From: Orbilia blumenaviensis
Taxonomy: Eukaryota; Ascomycota; Orbiliomycetes; Orbiliales; Orbiliaceae
Direction of reading: 5' to 3'
DNA: 64,000 nt
Assembly: GCA_036872755.1 (NCBI GenBank)
Contig: JAVHNS010000014.1
Span: 496,001-560,000, forward strand
Shown: in pieces, positions 12,269-25,101 of the stretch
How positions within the stretch are numbered: position 1 is the stretch's first letter
Layout of the letters: every line of letters begins with the position of its first letter
Notes under the pieces: model-generated
Database searches by the model: none
What the model was told of the DNA's origin: nothing
The model's input: only the letters and a program-made list of their open reading frames with translations
Position numbers and translations under genes: made by a program

Positions 12269-15014
12269 CTATAATGCCCCTGTGCTAGACATTGGACGTG
12301 GAGGGCACTCTTCCTCTTCCTCTTCATCTTCATCATCCTCTCCCTCTTTTCTTTCCCCTCCCTCCATTTCCCTTGTCCCCTCCTCTAATTCCTCTTCTGG
12401 TCCGTCCATCGATTTTTGTTTCACCGGTTCTCCTTCCCCTTCTGATCTTTCCTCCTCCGATTCTTCATTCGCTGGTTCTTCATTCATTAGTCCTTCTTCC
12501 ACTGGCTCCTCTTCCACTGGCTCTTCTTTCACTGGTTCTACTTTCTCAACCGATTCTTCTTCCTCCAGTCCCACCTCCCACCAATTTCCAGTACCTTGGC
12601 CCGGAGACGCTCGAGCACGTTTCGAGGCTTTGTACACTCTATAAGCAATCCTATTTGCCCAAATCTCCATAGACCTATAGAAAGACACCCTATTTTTCTT
12701 CTCCGCCAGATCAGGGGAGAAATCATAGAGAGTAACACGTTCACGACCATGTCGAACCAGATATCCATGCTCAGAACTAAGCAGGGCTGTTTCGCATGCC
12801 AAACAAGGTTGTTCTGAGAGACCAATATATCGATACCCTGGACTTAGCCTGATGCATTCTGGGTTTTCCTGTATGTATTCGAACATGACTAGTTCGGGGT
12901 GTTCAGGTGCGCGGATGGAGTTTCTTCCATTATTATTGTTGTTTTCGGATAGTTTCTTGTTCTGGCTACCTGTAGTCTCGGCACTAGAGCTATCTGGAGA
13001 GACTAGATTTGGGAGAGCGTCGAGGGTGTCTTCCCCTAGAATTGGATGGTCTTGTTCTTCTTCGTCTTCAAGAAGCCGTGCTAACCTGTCTTCAAACCCC
13101 TCTGTCTCGAATGCTACGGATCTGTCTCTTACAGGCCGTATGAATTGTAATGAAACATCTTTGCCCCTAATTGTTCTCTGACTGTGTCGGCTACTGAGAA
13201 CTTTTTCTACCAGTAGATAGTGGTCTACGAGACCGTATGTGTTAAAGACGAGGGGGTTTTCGGGGACAATTATTTTTGTCGGTCCAATGGTTCTCCAAAT
13301 CCTGCTGGCCATGTCGAATTTCGGTTCCTCTTCCTCTTCCTCTGCTCTCATTTCTTCGGTCTCTGGGTCGTCGTTGTCGTTTGTTCTTTCTTTTGTTTCT
13401 TCGTCTTCTTTTGGTTCTTCGTCTTCATTCGTTTCTTCGCCTTCTCCGCCCCCTGCGTAGCCAGCTTGGCCATCTATGTTCGATGGAGGCGGAGCACGCC
13501 CTTGGCCTTGAACAGAATTTGCAGGCTCCGTAACCACCTCCTGGGAAGGTTCTAACTCTGCTTGTTCACTCACGGTATTGCCACTGCCATCCGGTGATAA
13601 GGCCTTCAGAAGAGCCATAGCTTCCGTTTTATGCTTCCTATTTTCTCCAAACATTGTCCGCATACGCCCCAATAGCGATCCGGATCCGCCTTTGGAGGAG
13701 GTTTCCGATTTACCGGTCTTCGCCGTACAATCTGAACCCTTCCTCTTCGGTAGCTGTCTCCAGAAATTGAGGTATGGTATTTTTTGTTTCTGAGTTGGAC
13801 GGCCGTATTCTATCCCTTCTCTGTCTCTCCTTAGAACACCCCTGCCATCCAATATTCTTTGAATAACAGCAGCCCATATCCTAAAGACATAGGAGCCGTT
13901 CACGATCTTTGTTATAAGACGGAAGAGGACGACCAGGTCCTTCACTGTACTTTCAAAGTCAGGAGACTCTTCTTGCTTAGCATTAACGCATGCACACATC
14001 CTCTTGTCAAAAAACTCGAATACCCATAAGAACATATCATGCCAAAGCAAAAAAGTCTCCCGAGATAAAGGAAGCTTAATGCTTAATTTTCCTCCGCTCT
14101 CGAAGAACCTTTGGAGCTCCCATCTTCCGGATGAGATGTACGGCTCCGGACGGTTGAACTCGAGGAAAAGATCGGTTAACTCAGTAGTTAACATCATTTC
14201 TTGCCAACCGGTCGACCGAGTTGCATAAACGGCGTATCTGTAGAATAGGCTCTCGTTTTGAGCCTCAAATCCCGGCTGTATTAAATCTTCAGTTGTTATG
14301 AATTCGTATTGAGATGGGTCAAGCGTTGAGACGCCACGGTAGGAGCTTTTGAAAGTCCTGTAGCGGGCTTGGATTTTGTCTAGTAGATATATCGTCTGCA
14401 GTTCGGCGAATTCAAGTTTTAACTCTTTTCGGGCTGCTGTGTGGCGTTTTTTTGTTGAATCGTAGCGCTGGATGATTTCAAAGACTCTGGACGCGTGCAT
14501 TTGCATCTCAGCTTCTCGGGCGTCGCTACAAAAAAAAAAAAGAACAGTTACATTAGATTAGCTAAAGACCAGTCTATAGAAATATCTCTTCTGATACTAC
14601 GATAATATCACAAATTACTTCAACAGATATGATCTGAACATGCACTCACCGGTCTACAGAACACTCAGCCGTCCCATTCCTCCGAGGAGCCCTCAGTGTA
14701 GAATCCGGACACCAATAAACCAACATCCTAATTTCAAACCGATATATCCCAGCCAAAGTGGTTGCCACACATTCCCCGCCGGGACTACCCGCCAGAATAC
14801 AGGCAAGCTGATTAAACAGCTTGCCAGTTTGCAGAACCCGTCTATCAACCAACGAAAGCCATGGTTCATCTTGGCGGGGTTCTAGACACTTGCGGATCTC
14901 TCGACGGCGTTTGTAGCTTGCTTTTAGGGATTTTAGGATTGCACGGGTGTTTAGATATAGTTGATGTGCGCGGTCGACGGAGTATTCGGTTGATTCGTAC
15001 TCTGCCGAAGACAT
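12269..15014 (-). CDS. Uncharacterised protein with acidic C-terminus, 873 aa
   Basis: Two exons on the minus strand, 15014-14650 and 14525-12269, joined over a 124-nt intron (GTGAGT donor; poly-T then TAG acceptor); phases 2 and 1 sum correctly. I do not recognise the family. The N-terminal ~380 residues are helical, with many aromatic and charged residues, and look globular (an FxxWHDMFLWVFEFFDKR-like stretch near 295). A disordered middle includes a Glu-rich run around 490-530. A second ordered block follows at about 530-770, including an LIxPENPLVFNTYGLVDHYL-like stretch and a YRYIGLSEQPC segment. The C-terminus (about 780-865) is repetitive EEPVEEEPVEEG-type acidic sequence encoded by a CTTCCTCTTC microsatellite-like tract. 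No signal peptide or membrane segment is evident. Probably a lineage-restricted fungal protein. Confidence 0.7.
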
Positions 15015-18000
15015 CTTCTTTGATAGATGCTGAATCGAAATAATTTTTATTTTATTTTTTTGTCTCTGATTTGATTTCAGTGGTGGGGGTGAGAAGTGGA
15101 TGGATGATTACTCTTGGGAAGGTATGGATATTGATGTTGGCGGTTCAATGCATCTGGATTTGATTCCTAGTTGATTTGGATAAACCATAGCATCGTCTGT
15201 ATTGAGATCTTTGGAGTTGTATGATCATAGGATACTCTTCATGGTCTGGGTGGCATATAATTGGCTTCAAGACTCGTGGGCTCCAATGTTGTGACTAATT
15301 ATGGGTGCAGATAGAGGTGGTTGTCAGTACCATCCTTCTACAGCTCCAGGCTCACATCTCGTAGATGCTCCTGATTGCGATGCTAAACAGCTGTCCATGG
15401 ATTTTTTTGTATTATAAGAACTAAGTTCCCATAGAAGGGTATCTACCTAGATACCTACCTACTTAGTAGGCAAGGCAGGCATGTATTCTCCAGACTAAAG
15501 AAAACGGTAGTTATATTCAGGCACCATGCAATACACCATATATACAACACTGGATTTTGAAAACTTCCACCACTTGTATCTTTAGTGGCAGTTCTGAACA
15601 CACTTAATCTACAACCCATGGACCCTGCCTACAGTTCGAATCGAGAGCCGATAGAGATAAGTAGGTACCTAGTTATAAGACTCGTCTCTCTCGAATTAAT
15701 CGAATTAAATATGATCAACTGACGAAATGTTGCATCTTAACCAGCGACACATGGGGTTAATTTTCTCAACAACGTTCCTGAAATAGCGCAGGTAAACTAC
15801 CAGCAAGAAACCACAAGGCTTGATTATCACCTCGGCAGATATCTACCGATGAAGTATCTATTCAAATCAGTAGGTAGATATATATATAGGAATTGACATT
15901 CCCAGGCCTTCGAATTCTGACCTACATAAGTCCGCGAAACTGTGTTCGGCCCCCGGACTTTAGGTGTAGGCGTATGCACGTCATATATATATATTGGCTG
16001 TTAATTCCAATTTTCGCACAAGCTGAAACCTGGTTTTCGTATACGCTAGCTAATCAGTTCGTTAATATTTATTTGATAACTAGCCGGTGTGATCCCCAGA
16101 TATTGCCGGCATGGCGCTGGAGAATCCAATCTATCGTTGCAAGGGATGCCTACCATACACATCACTTCATTTATATGCCGTGACAAACCAGTCAAACGGA
16201 GACCTCATCCTCAAATAAGTTGATAATTATTTGAATACAAAAATTCTAATTTAGATGCGTGACATCCGTACTTTGGAAGGTTGCAATTGCAAATTCCACG
16301 GCATCCTGGCCGTGTGCATGTTTGGAGTAAGAAATCGAGGCGGTGAAAGCCAATTTCCGGCCAAATTAACCACCTTCTGATCGTGGGCTCGTAAAACAAG
16401 ACCTGGAAAACCAGAGAGAATTTCTAGAAGCCGGCCAAGAGTGTAATAGATTCATATAGCTAATATATTATTATTGTAAATTTAGACACGGCCCGGCCGT
16501 TAGATTTTTTGTTTTCCATTGTATAAGAACGGTTGGCTATAGGCCCCGTTAATATCCCACAATTTATGTATGGGACCCAAGCACTGGCCAGGGACTCCCG
16601 ACAAAATTACATGACAGGTGGAACCCCCGGTTCAGGGTCCCTTTTGCTAAAGATGAAGGGAAAGGGACTCCGCACGCTTTGAACTTCACGTGTATGCATG
16701 TTATATATTCTCCGACGAACCTGTAGATTATATATACTGGGAAGTGCGTGGTAGGTAAAGCATATGTCAGTCGCTTGATAACCGACCGAATAACGGTCGG
16801 GCTGACTAGTCGGCACCAATTAGAAACAGAAACGCGTGTATGCGGATGTGATACCGGACAACGACGCCTTGTTCCTGTTTTACTTCAGAATCTGAGGCAG
16901 GCAGCATTCCCAACAGCCTTCGAATGCACTGAGATGCACGAATGGGTGGGTGGTGATAAAGGAATTCGAAAAAGAGTAGATGTGACTCCCAACGTCATAC
17001 GTTCACATCCCATCACAGTTTTCTGCACCAGAACTGCGGGGTCCCCAACGAGCGACGACTACTAAGGATGTCGTTGGTTCGTAGTCCGAAACAGACTAGT
17101 CGGACATTTGGGTGGGGCGTGAGTACCGGCCAATTGGGTGCATGATGCATGCCGACGGAAGCGTTCGATTGGATCCTGGCAGGACATCTCGTGGTCCCCT
17201 TGCCAGCGCATCTCAATTTTTTTTTTCTTCATCACTAGCATCTCCACCAATACATTGAGCTGGTTGGCTGGCTGGTTGGCTGGCTGTCAAGGCATGGACG
17301 ATGGATGGAGGATGGGATGGGATGGTGCCCCTCTCTCTCCCTGCATAGATTCCCACATCTGATATGTCTCTGTCGTTCAAATGCCTAGGTATGTAGGTAT
17401 GAAGACACCACTAGTATGGTATATGTATTGTGGGTGGGTGTATATAAACTACCGGACCCTTCATGGCCGTGAAAAAAAAAAAAAAACTTAAACTCGAAGC
17501 TTTTTAAATTTTAACATCGCCACCGTTAGCCAAGTACCCAACTTGTAAAAAGAAGAAGAAGAAGATATAAAAGACGACTATGGCTTGATCATTGCATCAC
17601 CTGTTATAATTCAAATATCATCCAAGGAACTAAAGAAATCCGAGTCCGCGGCGGCCCCCCTTGCCATCATCAATAAGCTCCCTTTTCGGTGGTCTGTCTT
17701 TCGCTAACGAGCGGAAATCGTGCAGCGGCCAAATTAACAGGACGGGTTGGCCCCGGTTTGGGTGGACTGGCTCCCGCTTCCCTTCCACTTCCCCCCTTCC
17801 CGAAACAATAATTTCCCATTCCCTCTCATCCTCCTCTTAGTGCTGGTAGTAGTCAACAACCTTCCCCCATCTTCATTCAACATCCAACCACCATCATCAT
17901 CATCACCGCTATTACTACTACCTACAAACCATTAGATATTCCTCACTTTCGTCCGACTCGCTTTTTTTTCCCGTTCGCAATCGATCCAATTCACTAGAAA

Positions 18001-18118
18001 GGTATATACCTCCAGTCTACATACCACATCAGACGACTTTTTTTCGAGTCCCTTAGCCTCCCGAGCCGATTATATCCCTCAGTCATTCACCCGGTCCCTT
18101 TTCGCGTAACATTCCACC
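15015..18118. other. Intergenic with pyrimidine-rich leader at the right end
   Basis: Divergent upstream region of the 873-aa gene (minus) and the small gene at 18.1 kb (plus). It contains recurrent TACCTACC/GGTAGGTA motifs around 15440-15475 and 15660. A TTGGCTGGCTGG repeat lies near 17260-17290, and CT-rich DNA from about 17750 to 18118 probably includes the plus-strand leader. No gene supported. Confidence 0.4.
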
Positions 18119-18906
18119 ATGGCGTCACAAGAAAGCACATCGCCGGCTGTCGAAGAACAACAGATGATGCAAGAACAACCAGTAGGTCTACAGTCCTTTT
18201 CCATTCCATCGTCCATTTCTCTTTTTGTTGTGCGGTTCTTCTTGCATGTTGCACTGCAGCTGGCTGTCAATTGGCCTGTGGCTGTCTAGCCTGTTTCATC
18301 CCGACTAATTCGGGCTGTCTACAGGAACAACCACAAGAAGCTACAGAGGTATCAATACATAATACATTCCATCTCCCGGTTTCTCCCATGTCTAGATGCT
18401 TCCCTAGTCGCTTATAAGATATCAAAAAAATCTATCTTTTACTTACTCTTCCATTGCCATTTGCACAGCTCGGTCCTCCATCACCTCCTGAATCAGACTC
18501 TGAAGCCCAACTCCCAGAAGAAGAACCTTCTTCGCCTTCATCTAAAATCAATAGCGGTCCTCACCGTCCACATAACCTCACTACAACCGCCAAAGTTCCA
18601 TCTTTCGCTGCCTCTACCTCTTCCTCCTCACGCCGTGCTGCCGAGGCTTCCACCCACAACAGCTCAATGATCTCTCCTGCTGCCACAACCACCTCCACTT
18701 CCTCGATCCGTAGCCACTCCGGTGGAGACCGAGGCGGTCCAGGATCAGTCACTAGCGGATCTAGTGGCAGAGGATGGAGAAAAGGCACAACCGTACCAGA
18801 TGACGTCGGCCCCTATGCGAACAGCACCTTCGCAAGCCGACAACGAAGCGTCGGAAACGGCGACGATGTCCGAAAAGGCAGCGATGGCAGACCAGTCTGG
18901 AGATAA
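18119..18906 (+). CDS. Small spliced Ser/Pro/Glu-rich protein, 174 aa (alternative 155 aa)
   Basis: Three exons: 18119-18181, 18325-18348 and 18469-18906. Introns start GTAGGT and GTATCA and end CTACAG and GCACAG, and all junctions fall between codons. The ATG sits in a good context (CCACCATGG). The protein begins with a Gln/Glu-rich segment, then LGPPSPPESDSE and a Ser/Thr-rich disordered region; no domain is recognisable. The middle 24-nt exon is a micro-exon of 8 codons. A 79-nt candidate intron at 18635-18713, if removed, switches translation into a second open frame ending at 18928, giving a 155-aa acidic product. I cannot decide between the two from sequence alone. Function unknown. Confidence 0.55.
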
Positions 18907-18928
18907 ACTTCTCTCCTTTGAGAGTTAG

Positions 18929-20913
18929 ATTTTGTTTCCCTTTATGATTTGGTATGCTCGTTTTTCAAGAGCAGAGGAAATCGTAACTCGATAATAATCG
19001 CGTTTTTCTTCTTGTTTCTTTTTCTGTTTTGAATTGCACCATAGGTAAAGGCTGGGACTCGGTCGGTATTTTTTTTTAAGGACTGGTTCAACTGGCTTTC
19101 GCTGGATGTTTATAACTTCACTTTTGACCCTTCTTTTCTATCTCTCTCTCTATCCCTCTTCCCCCTCACTTATGCCGCACAGTCTCGTTTTCCTACTCAC
19201 TCTTACGCTTACAACATTTGCATTGACCATAAAAAACGTCGCTCCCGTGTCTTTTTTTTTTACCGTTGGGAACATGAGAATGCTGCGGTTCAGGTGCTTT
19301 TTGGTTCTTCGTTCTGTTCATATATACATCGGTGTTGGGTCGGAGTTTTTTTTCTTTTCGTTTCTTTCATTCTCAACGCCGGACACTTGTCCTCATTCTC
19401 AGAGATCTCCCCCTTTCTACCGTCCATGTCGTATCGTGCTTTTACCAAGAAAAAAATACGGGTGTTCTTTTTCTTTCACTAGGAGTGTGTGTGCTGCTGC
19501 TTTCTGTTTCTTTTGCTTCCTTTTGGATCCTCGTTTCGTCGATACTTATTTGTACACATTGCAGGCTTTGCTTCCGCTTTTTTTGCATTTTTTTTTTTCT
19601 TTTTTCTTTATTTGAATTATAATACGGGTCCTCCCCCCAAACGTCGTCGTTGTCATACTACGTATGATGACTTCTTACTACTGAAATGGCCGGATATATT
19701 ATGAATCACTCATAGAAAAGGGTTTGTTTTTTGCTGTTTTTTGCTGTCTAATAGTAATAGACTTAACTTTAACTTAGTATATATAGCCAGGGGATTGCCT
19801 TACTTAATTATTACCGCTAATGAAAAAAAAGCTTATATTTTCTGCTTTCATACGACATTATTCTGATTATCATGTGCACCTTGGAGCTTTCCGTATTGAT
19901 TAAGCTTAACGATACCAGCGTAACTAAACTTATCAGCTGGCCCCGGATACCATTTTCCCAGATCAATTCACCATCTATGCCTAAACCCCTAACCTGGCGT
20001 CTATTCAAGGTTAGCTACGGGTACGTGGATCGATCTGGCCAGATATTGAGCTTTGAGCTATGGCCAGTCTCTTTAATGGGTAGCTTATCTATGACGCATG
20101 CGTATGTTACACAGAATGTATACATGGCCACTTAGTAGGTTTTAGTATGAAGGCAAATGTCACACACATATTGATATAGGGTGGGCGGTCTATCACTGAA
20201 GAGGGTAAGCACCGCATGACCATGCATATTATAGGTATCCATCTATTGATAAGGCAAAGGTATGTTCGAATCTGGTAATCATATAACATTTTTGTTAGTT
20301 GACTAGGATCAACTGGATGGACTTCTTCCCCAACATTTTTGTTTGTACCATCGAAGTTTTACCAAATACGGAGGTTGGGGGTCTTTTTTTTTTTTGAAGG
20401 AATGTGATATTGGACAATCGTGTTTTAGCCACCGGCAGAGGAATTCTTGAATACCGAATTTGATACCGACATACGCTGATCGAGGACTGCGGCAGGCTAA
20501 CTTAGGTGAGAAGATTACAACAGTAACAACGCAGTTGATGAAGCGGGGCAAAGCTTGATGGTTGTTGTTATATCTGGATGATTGGTAGATATAGAAGGCC
20601 TTTGACTTCACGGTACGCATATACTTGATGATACTTTGGCCGTTTGGAGGCGAATATACCGTCTACATCATGCTTTTTGAAAGTTACTTAGTTGTGAAGG
20701 ACTCTGAGTCTCCCAAATTACTGACCGCTTGGGTTGGATATGGTAGACTTATAAGTCGATATACGATAGTTATCACCTACTTGGGTAGGTGCATACCGGT
20801 ATTGATATAGCGAATCTCATTCGTTAGTTAATGTAATATTGCAAAGCAGACCTGGACTACAGTACTATAATCGTATACTTCAAGACGGACGGACCAGGTC
20901 TTGGACGGTGATA
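18929..20913. other. Intergenic: T-rich 3' flank, then AT-rich DNA
   Basis: From about 19.0 to 19.7 kb the plus strand is T-rich with several long overlapping ORFs (19106-19615 and others) that are Phe/Leu/Ser artefacts of the base bias, probably the 3' UTR of the preceding gene. The remainder to 20.9 kb is AT-rich without a supportable gene. Confidence 0.4.
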
Positions 20914-22302
20914 ATGTTTCAAGACACACCCATTTATATCCTACTCGCCTCCCTCGCCGCTGCTCTAGCCCTCATCTCATTACTCTACCCCAAACGGCGA
21001 TATCCACTATACAAGAATGACTCGACTACCATCCAAAAGAAACCACTCCAACCAACCCCCTCCACCTACCCCCTAAAATCCTACACCCTCCCCCAGATAA
21101 CCTCCATAGGCCGCTTCCCAAGCTACGCCGCCCTAACCGGCGTGCCCCTTCCAAACGCATATCCGACCTTCAACATCAGCACCGCAAAACCCCGTCCGTA
21201 CCGTCCCTTCCGCTGGGCATACCACCATACCATGGCGTTGACGAAGTTAGAACCCGATTGGTGGTTGGAACTCGAGAGTACATACCCCTCACGGCTTTTG
21301 CAAAGACAGAAGATATTTGAGCAGTACGGTGATAGGATTATTAGGAAGTTATCTAGTATGGGTGCGGCGGGTTGGAGGGTTGATGTTGCTTGTAAGGAGG
21401 TTATGGAGATGGTGGTGCAGTTTCTCTGTGCGAGGTATCCTCAGTATTTTCGGTTAGATGCGCAGAGTTATGTTCTTTATAATAAGATTTTGGGTAAGGA
21501 GTTTGATATATATTGTATGGATCCTATGCAGGTAGTGTTTCAGAATGTACCTGAGGATTTTGCGATTGTGTTACCTGATGAGGGGAAGGGTGGGAAGTAT
21601 GTGTTTGTGGCGGGGATGATTTGTAGTAGCGTTGGATGGGATTTGGGGGAGAAGATTGGGAGGGTTCTGGGGGAGGTTCATGGGCCTGTGCCGGAGTATA
21701 AGGAGAAGATGGGGATGAGTATGGATCGGTGAGTTTTTTTTTAATAGTTTCTACGCAATTATACCATTTTGATGTTCGTGAAAGGTAGGGCTGATTGTTT
21801 TTTTTTTCTTCTTTTGAGTAGATATTTCTCGAAGTTGACGACTGATAAGCCGATTCAAAGAGGTTCATGGGATATTGTTGTCGGAGAACCGTTGTTTATG
21901 AGCGCTGAGGAGAAACTTGGGATGACGACTAACGAACAGGATATGAATATCAAAGAGGAGGACTTGACGTTAAGAGTTGATTGGCAGACCCTACGACGGT
22001 TGCCGCTTTCAGGTGGTATAGTGTTTAACTACAAGGCGCTTTTTACACCGTTGAAGGAGTTTGAGGATGAGCCAGGTGTGCCGGCGCTGGTGGAGAAGGT
22101 GCTGAGGGAAGGGAATAAGAAGATTTTGGAGTATAAGGGCACTTGGCATGTGGAGCATGTGGCGCTGCCGATGTTGGAGAGGATGAGGAGGAAGCAGGCG
22201 GAGATGGGGATATGGGAGGAAGGGAGGGAGGTTAAAACTTTGGAGGAAAGTCCGTTTTATAGAGGGTGGGAGGAGAAGTGGAGGAGGCAGCAGGGGTTCT
22301 GA
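20914..22302 (+). CDS. DUF3445 / HRQ-family protein (heme-dependent oxidative N-demethylase-like), 431 aa
   Basis: Two exons, 20914-21728 and 21822-22302, with a 93-nt GTGAGT...GAGTAG intron; the split codon restores Arg in SMDRYF. I placed the start at the ATG of MFQDTPIYILL, because the longer open frame upstream extends into AT-rich DNA. Residues 6-24 form a hydrophobic anchor followed by KRR, suggesting membrane attachment. The soluble part carries family features: KLEPDWWLELE near 111, GDRIIRKL, and the YKEKMGMSMDRYF...RGSWDI segment near 262-290. Bacterial relatives are described as heme-dependent oxidative demethylases; the substrate of the fungal proteins is not established, so the enzymatic role is inferred from family only. 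Its 3' end converges with RPC31, leaving 194 bp between stop codons. Confidence 0.75.
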
Positions 22303-22496
22303 ACGCTGAACTATCGTGACCCCAATCTTCTAGGTCTTCTTTCGAGTTACATACAGACTAAAATGAAATGGAATGGAATAAATAGCATTTATAGGTCGCT
22401 GAAAGCTGGAAGTATATACAAATGTTCCCTTATACTTAAACATTTCACACAAATGTCGTACAGACGTACGCTCGAAGCCGAATACATGTGCAGATA

Positions 22497-23359
22497 CTAA
22501 TCGTACCAGGCACCGCCTCCGCCGTCATCATCACCATAGTCAACATCTCCATCTCCATCGTCGAAGTACTGTTCGGCATTATAATCTCCCTCTTCATCGT
22601 CCTGGTAGTCATCCTCCTCCTCCTCTTCCTCCCCTTTATCTTCATCTTCATCATCATCTCCAAGTCCATCGTCCTCCTCATCCTTATGACTCATCAATTT
22701 AGCCAGCACGGATTTCTTCTCCTTCTCCTTCTCCTCGTCCTCCTCATCTGATGCGTCGGATTTGTCGTCATGGTGACCTCCGTTCGGCAGATCCGTATTC
22801 AAACTAGAGATCAATAACCTTTTCCTCTGGTCTTTCCTCCCATTGATCACAATACTCCTGTCCCCCGTCGCCGAGTAACTCGAATCCATTGTTTCCCACA
22901 ATTCCACAGGGAAAAACTCAAATACATAAGGCCGCGAGTCCAGCTTTGGAACCTTTCTCTTCTGACGATGGTATTTCTTTGCCGAGTATGTAACGACATC
23001 TTCGAATGGATCTTCAAGGCCCTTTCGTTTGCCAAGAACGGTGTAGAGAGGTCCGCTGTGGACTTTTTCGCGATGGTCGCGGAAACGGGAGACGTGGATT
23101 CGCTCGGTGGAGGAAAGAGGGTCTTGGAAGGGTATTGTGTAGTCCTTGGTAGAGAATTAGCGGTTGTGCCTTTTTCTTCTTCTTATTATTTTATAATTTT
23201 CAAACTGGTGAATAAAAAGTCATGATGATGGCATACTGGGAATTGTTCTGTTGGGCCGAAGTCTGGTTTGACGTCAAATTCTCGTGGCATCATAGGACCG
23301 CCATTGGAACCACCACCCCGGCCGCCGCGAAAGCCGCCTCTACCGCCTCGGAAGGCCAT
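22497..23359 (-). CDS. RPC31: RNA polymerase III subunit RPC7/Rpc31, 256 aa
   Basis: Two exons on the minus strand, 23359-23237 and 23144-22497, with a 92-nt GTATGC...AAG intron in phase 0. The N-terminus is an RG/GG-rich stretch (MAFRGGRGGFRGGRGG) followed by a Pro/Phe segment. The central basic region is followed by a very acidic C-terminus containing GDYNAEQYFDDGDGD, a hallmark of the Rpc31/POLR3G family whose acidic tail is typical. In yeast Rpc31 belongs to the Rpc82-Rpc34-Rpc31 subcomplex needed for Pol III initiation, so a nuclear role in tRNA and 5S rRNA transcription is expected. The gene is divergent from the F-box gene at 23.7 kb, with 388 bp between start codons. Confidence 0.85.
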
Positions 23360-23747
23360 TGCGACTGCTGAATACGTGGGTTATAGATGGTGGGGGGGTG
23401 GGGGGTAAGGTCTGTGGATGTTTGTCGCGAAAGGCGGGTTTGAAAGTTGATGAAGTGCGAAAGAACCAATGCAGGCCGGTTAGCGCCAAGACACTTAATC
23501 CTGGCCCAGGTTGAGGCTAACCTGCTTGAGCTCCCCTGCAACCGCAGCTTTGTCCTTCGCTCTGACAGCTCGCAATATGCCGGCAGTTATCAGACCAATT
23601 TCGAGATACCAAATTACTTAGCTCGTGGCTAACTACTTTGTTTGAGGCGAGTTATAAATACTACGCGTGTGCACGTTAGCGATATCACATCCAGCTAATT
23701 TAAATAAACAACCATTGCAATAGCAGGATACCAAGTCAATCAACCCA
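23360..23747. promoter_or_regulatory. Divergent intergenic promoter region, RPC31 (-) / F-box gene (+)
   Basis: A 388-bp gap separates the two divergent start codons, so the upstream signals of both genes must lie in or near it. It is otherwise ordinary; a C-rich CCCCCCACC stretch (minus-strand sense) lies close to the RPC31 start. No specific factor site can be assigned. Confidence 0.4.
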
Positions 23748-25065
23748 ATGGCTCACGTCCGAGATATCGGTCCCTCAGCGCTGCCCACAGAAATATACTA
23801 TTGTATTTTGCCATATCTAGAACGCGAAGATCTAGCGGCATTTGCAAGATGCGCGCGATTCTGTTACTCCATATCTTTTTCTTGTCGATATCGCGGTATT
23901 CGCCTGAAAGACGAAAACTATGAACAGCTTGTTAGGCTGTTTGCCAGTGATGGGTGTTTCGCGAGTTTCAAACACGATATTCGGTATATTCTTGCATCCC
24001 CATCCCCAAAAGCTCCAACTTGATCGTATAATATGGCACGAAAATTCTAATCAAGTCGATAGCTCATTGAATTTCTCGATTCACGATTTGAATAACCTAT
24101 ATGCCCTACAGTCTGTGGCTTCTGCATTCCCGGATATTCGAAGTTTGACAGTCAGGGCCTTTGGCATCGATCCTCTCCAAAGGAACGCCTATATCGCTGT
24201 TTTTAAGCTTATTTCTACTCTGCCCTATTACGAAAGCATTGGTCATTTTTCGTTTCTTTGGAATGGGGTCGAAGAGCAGGATGGTTGGCCTGACGACGAA
24301 AACCCCGCCGCTTTCTGCGATACAGAGCTATCGCTTTTTGGACAAGATTTGGACCTGGGGCATTCTCCTGAAATACAGGCTCTGCTGGGTCTCCCAATTT
24401 CAGTTGAAGAGTTTCCAGGGAAAATGCAGGAAATAGTACTCCCAAAGAACCTCCAGTCATTTCAGGCAAACATCGAATTCGACAACTACGATTACCTTAT
24501 CCCGGTCCTCAACTCTCAGAGTGTAACGACGTTATCCATCCATAGTATTCGCAACCCTGACGTTCTAACATTTGATCTTCCCATGGTCAAACATCTTACA
24601 CTACGTATGGACGGTGATTCAATAGAAGATCTTGATCGCTTTGACACGCTGAAGGATCGGTTTCCAAACCTAGAGTCTTTAACAATCACACGTACGAGAT
24701 GGAACGGAAGACTTTACTATGGGCTCTATTTCCCCAACTTTCCCCCAATAACGCGGTTGGATATACCGTGGCCGGGGCTCGTTGATTCTATTAAGCTTTA
24801 TGAAAGAGATCAGATTTATGTGCTGACACGCTTTCTAAAGCCAATTCTCAGTGATGGGAGTGCTCGAAATCTTAAGAGCTGTACATTTAGGGGGAATGCG
24901 TTTTTACAAAATGATGAGCGGAAAGATGTTTTGGTAATATGCAATATTTCATGGGATGAGGCCTCGCTGGGGGCAGATTCGAATGCTGACGGGGAGCCTT
25001 GGCGATTAAATTGGGAGGGTGATACAGACTTTCACGGTGAAGGTATGGCTCAAGACTCGGAAGAT

Positions 25066-25101
<36 letters not shown>

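Noticed and set aside
15630..15660. GTTCGAATC B-box-like sequence suggestive of a tRNA gene
   Set aside because: No matching A box, acceptor stem or anticodon arm could be found at the right distance; similar isolated matches near 20260 and 34460 also failed.
19106..19622. Overlapping plus-strand ORFs of up to 169 codons
   Set aside because: Phe/Leu/Ser-rich translations in several frames of a T-rich stretch just after a gene; best explained as 3' UTR composition.
23920..24062. Apparent frameshift within the second F-box gene, suggesting a pseudogene
   Set aside because: A canonical 79-nt intron (23984-24062) restores the frame, so no mutation is needed.
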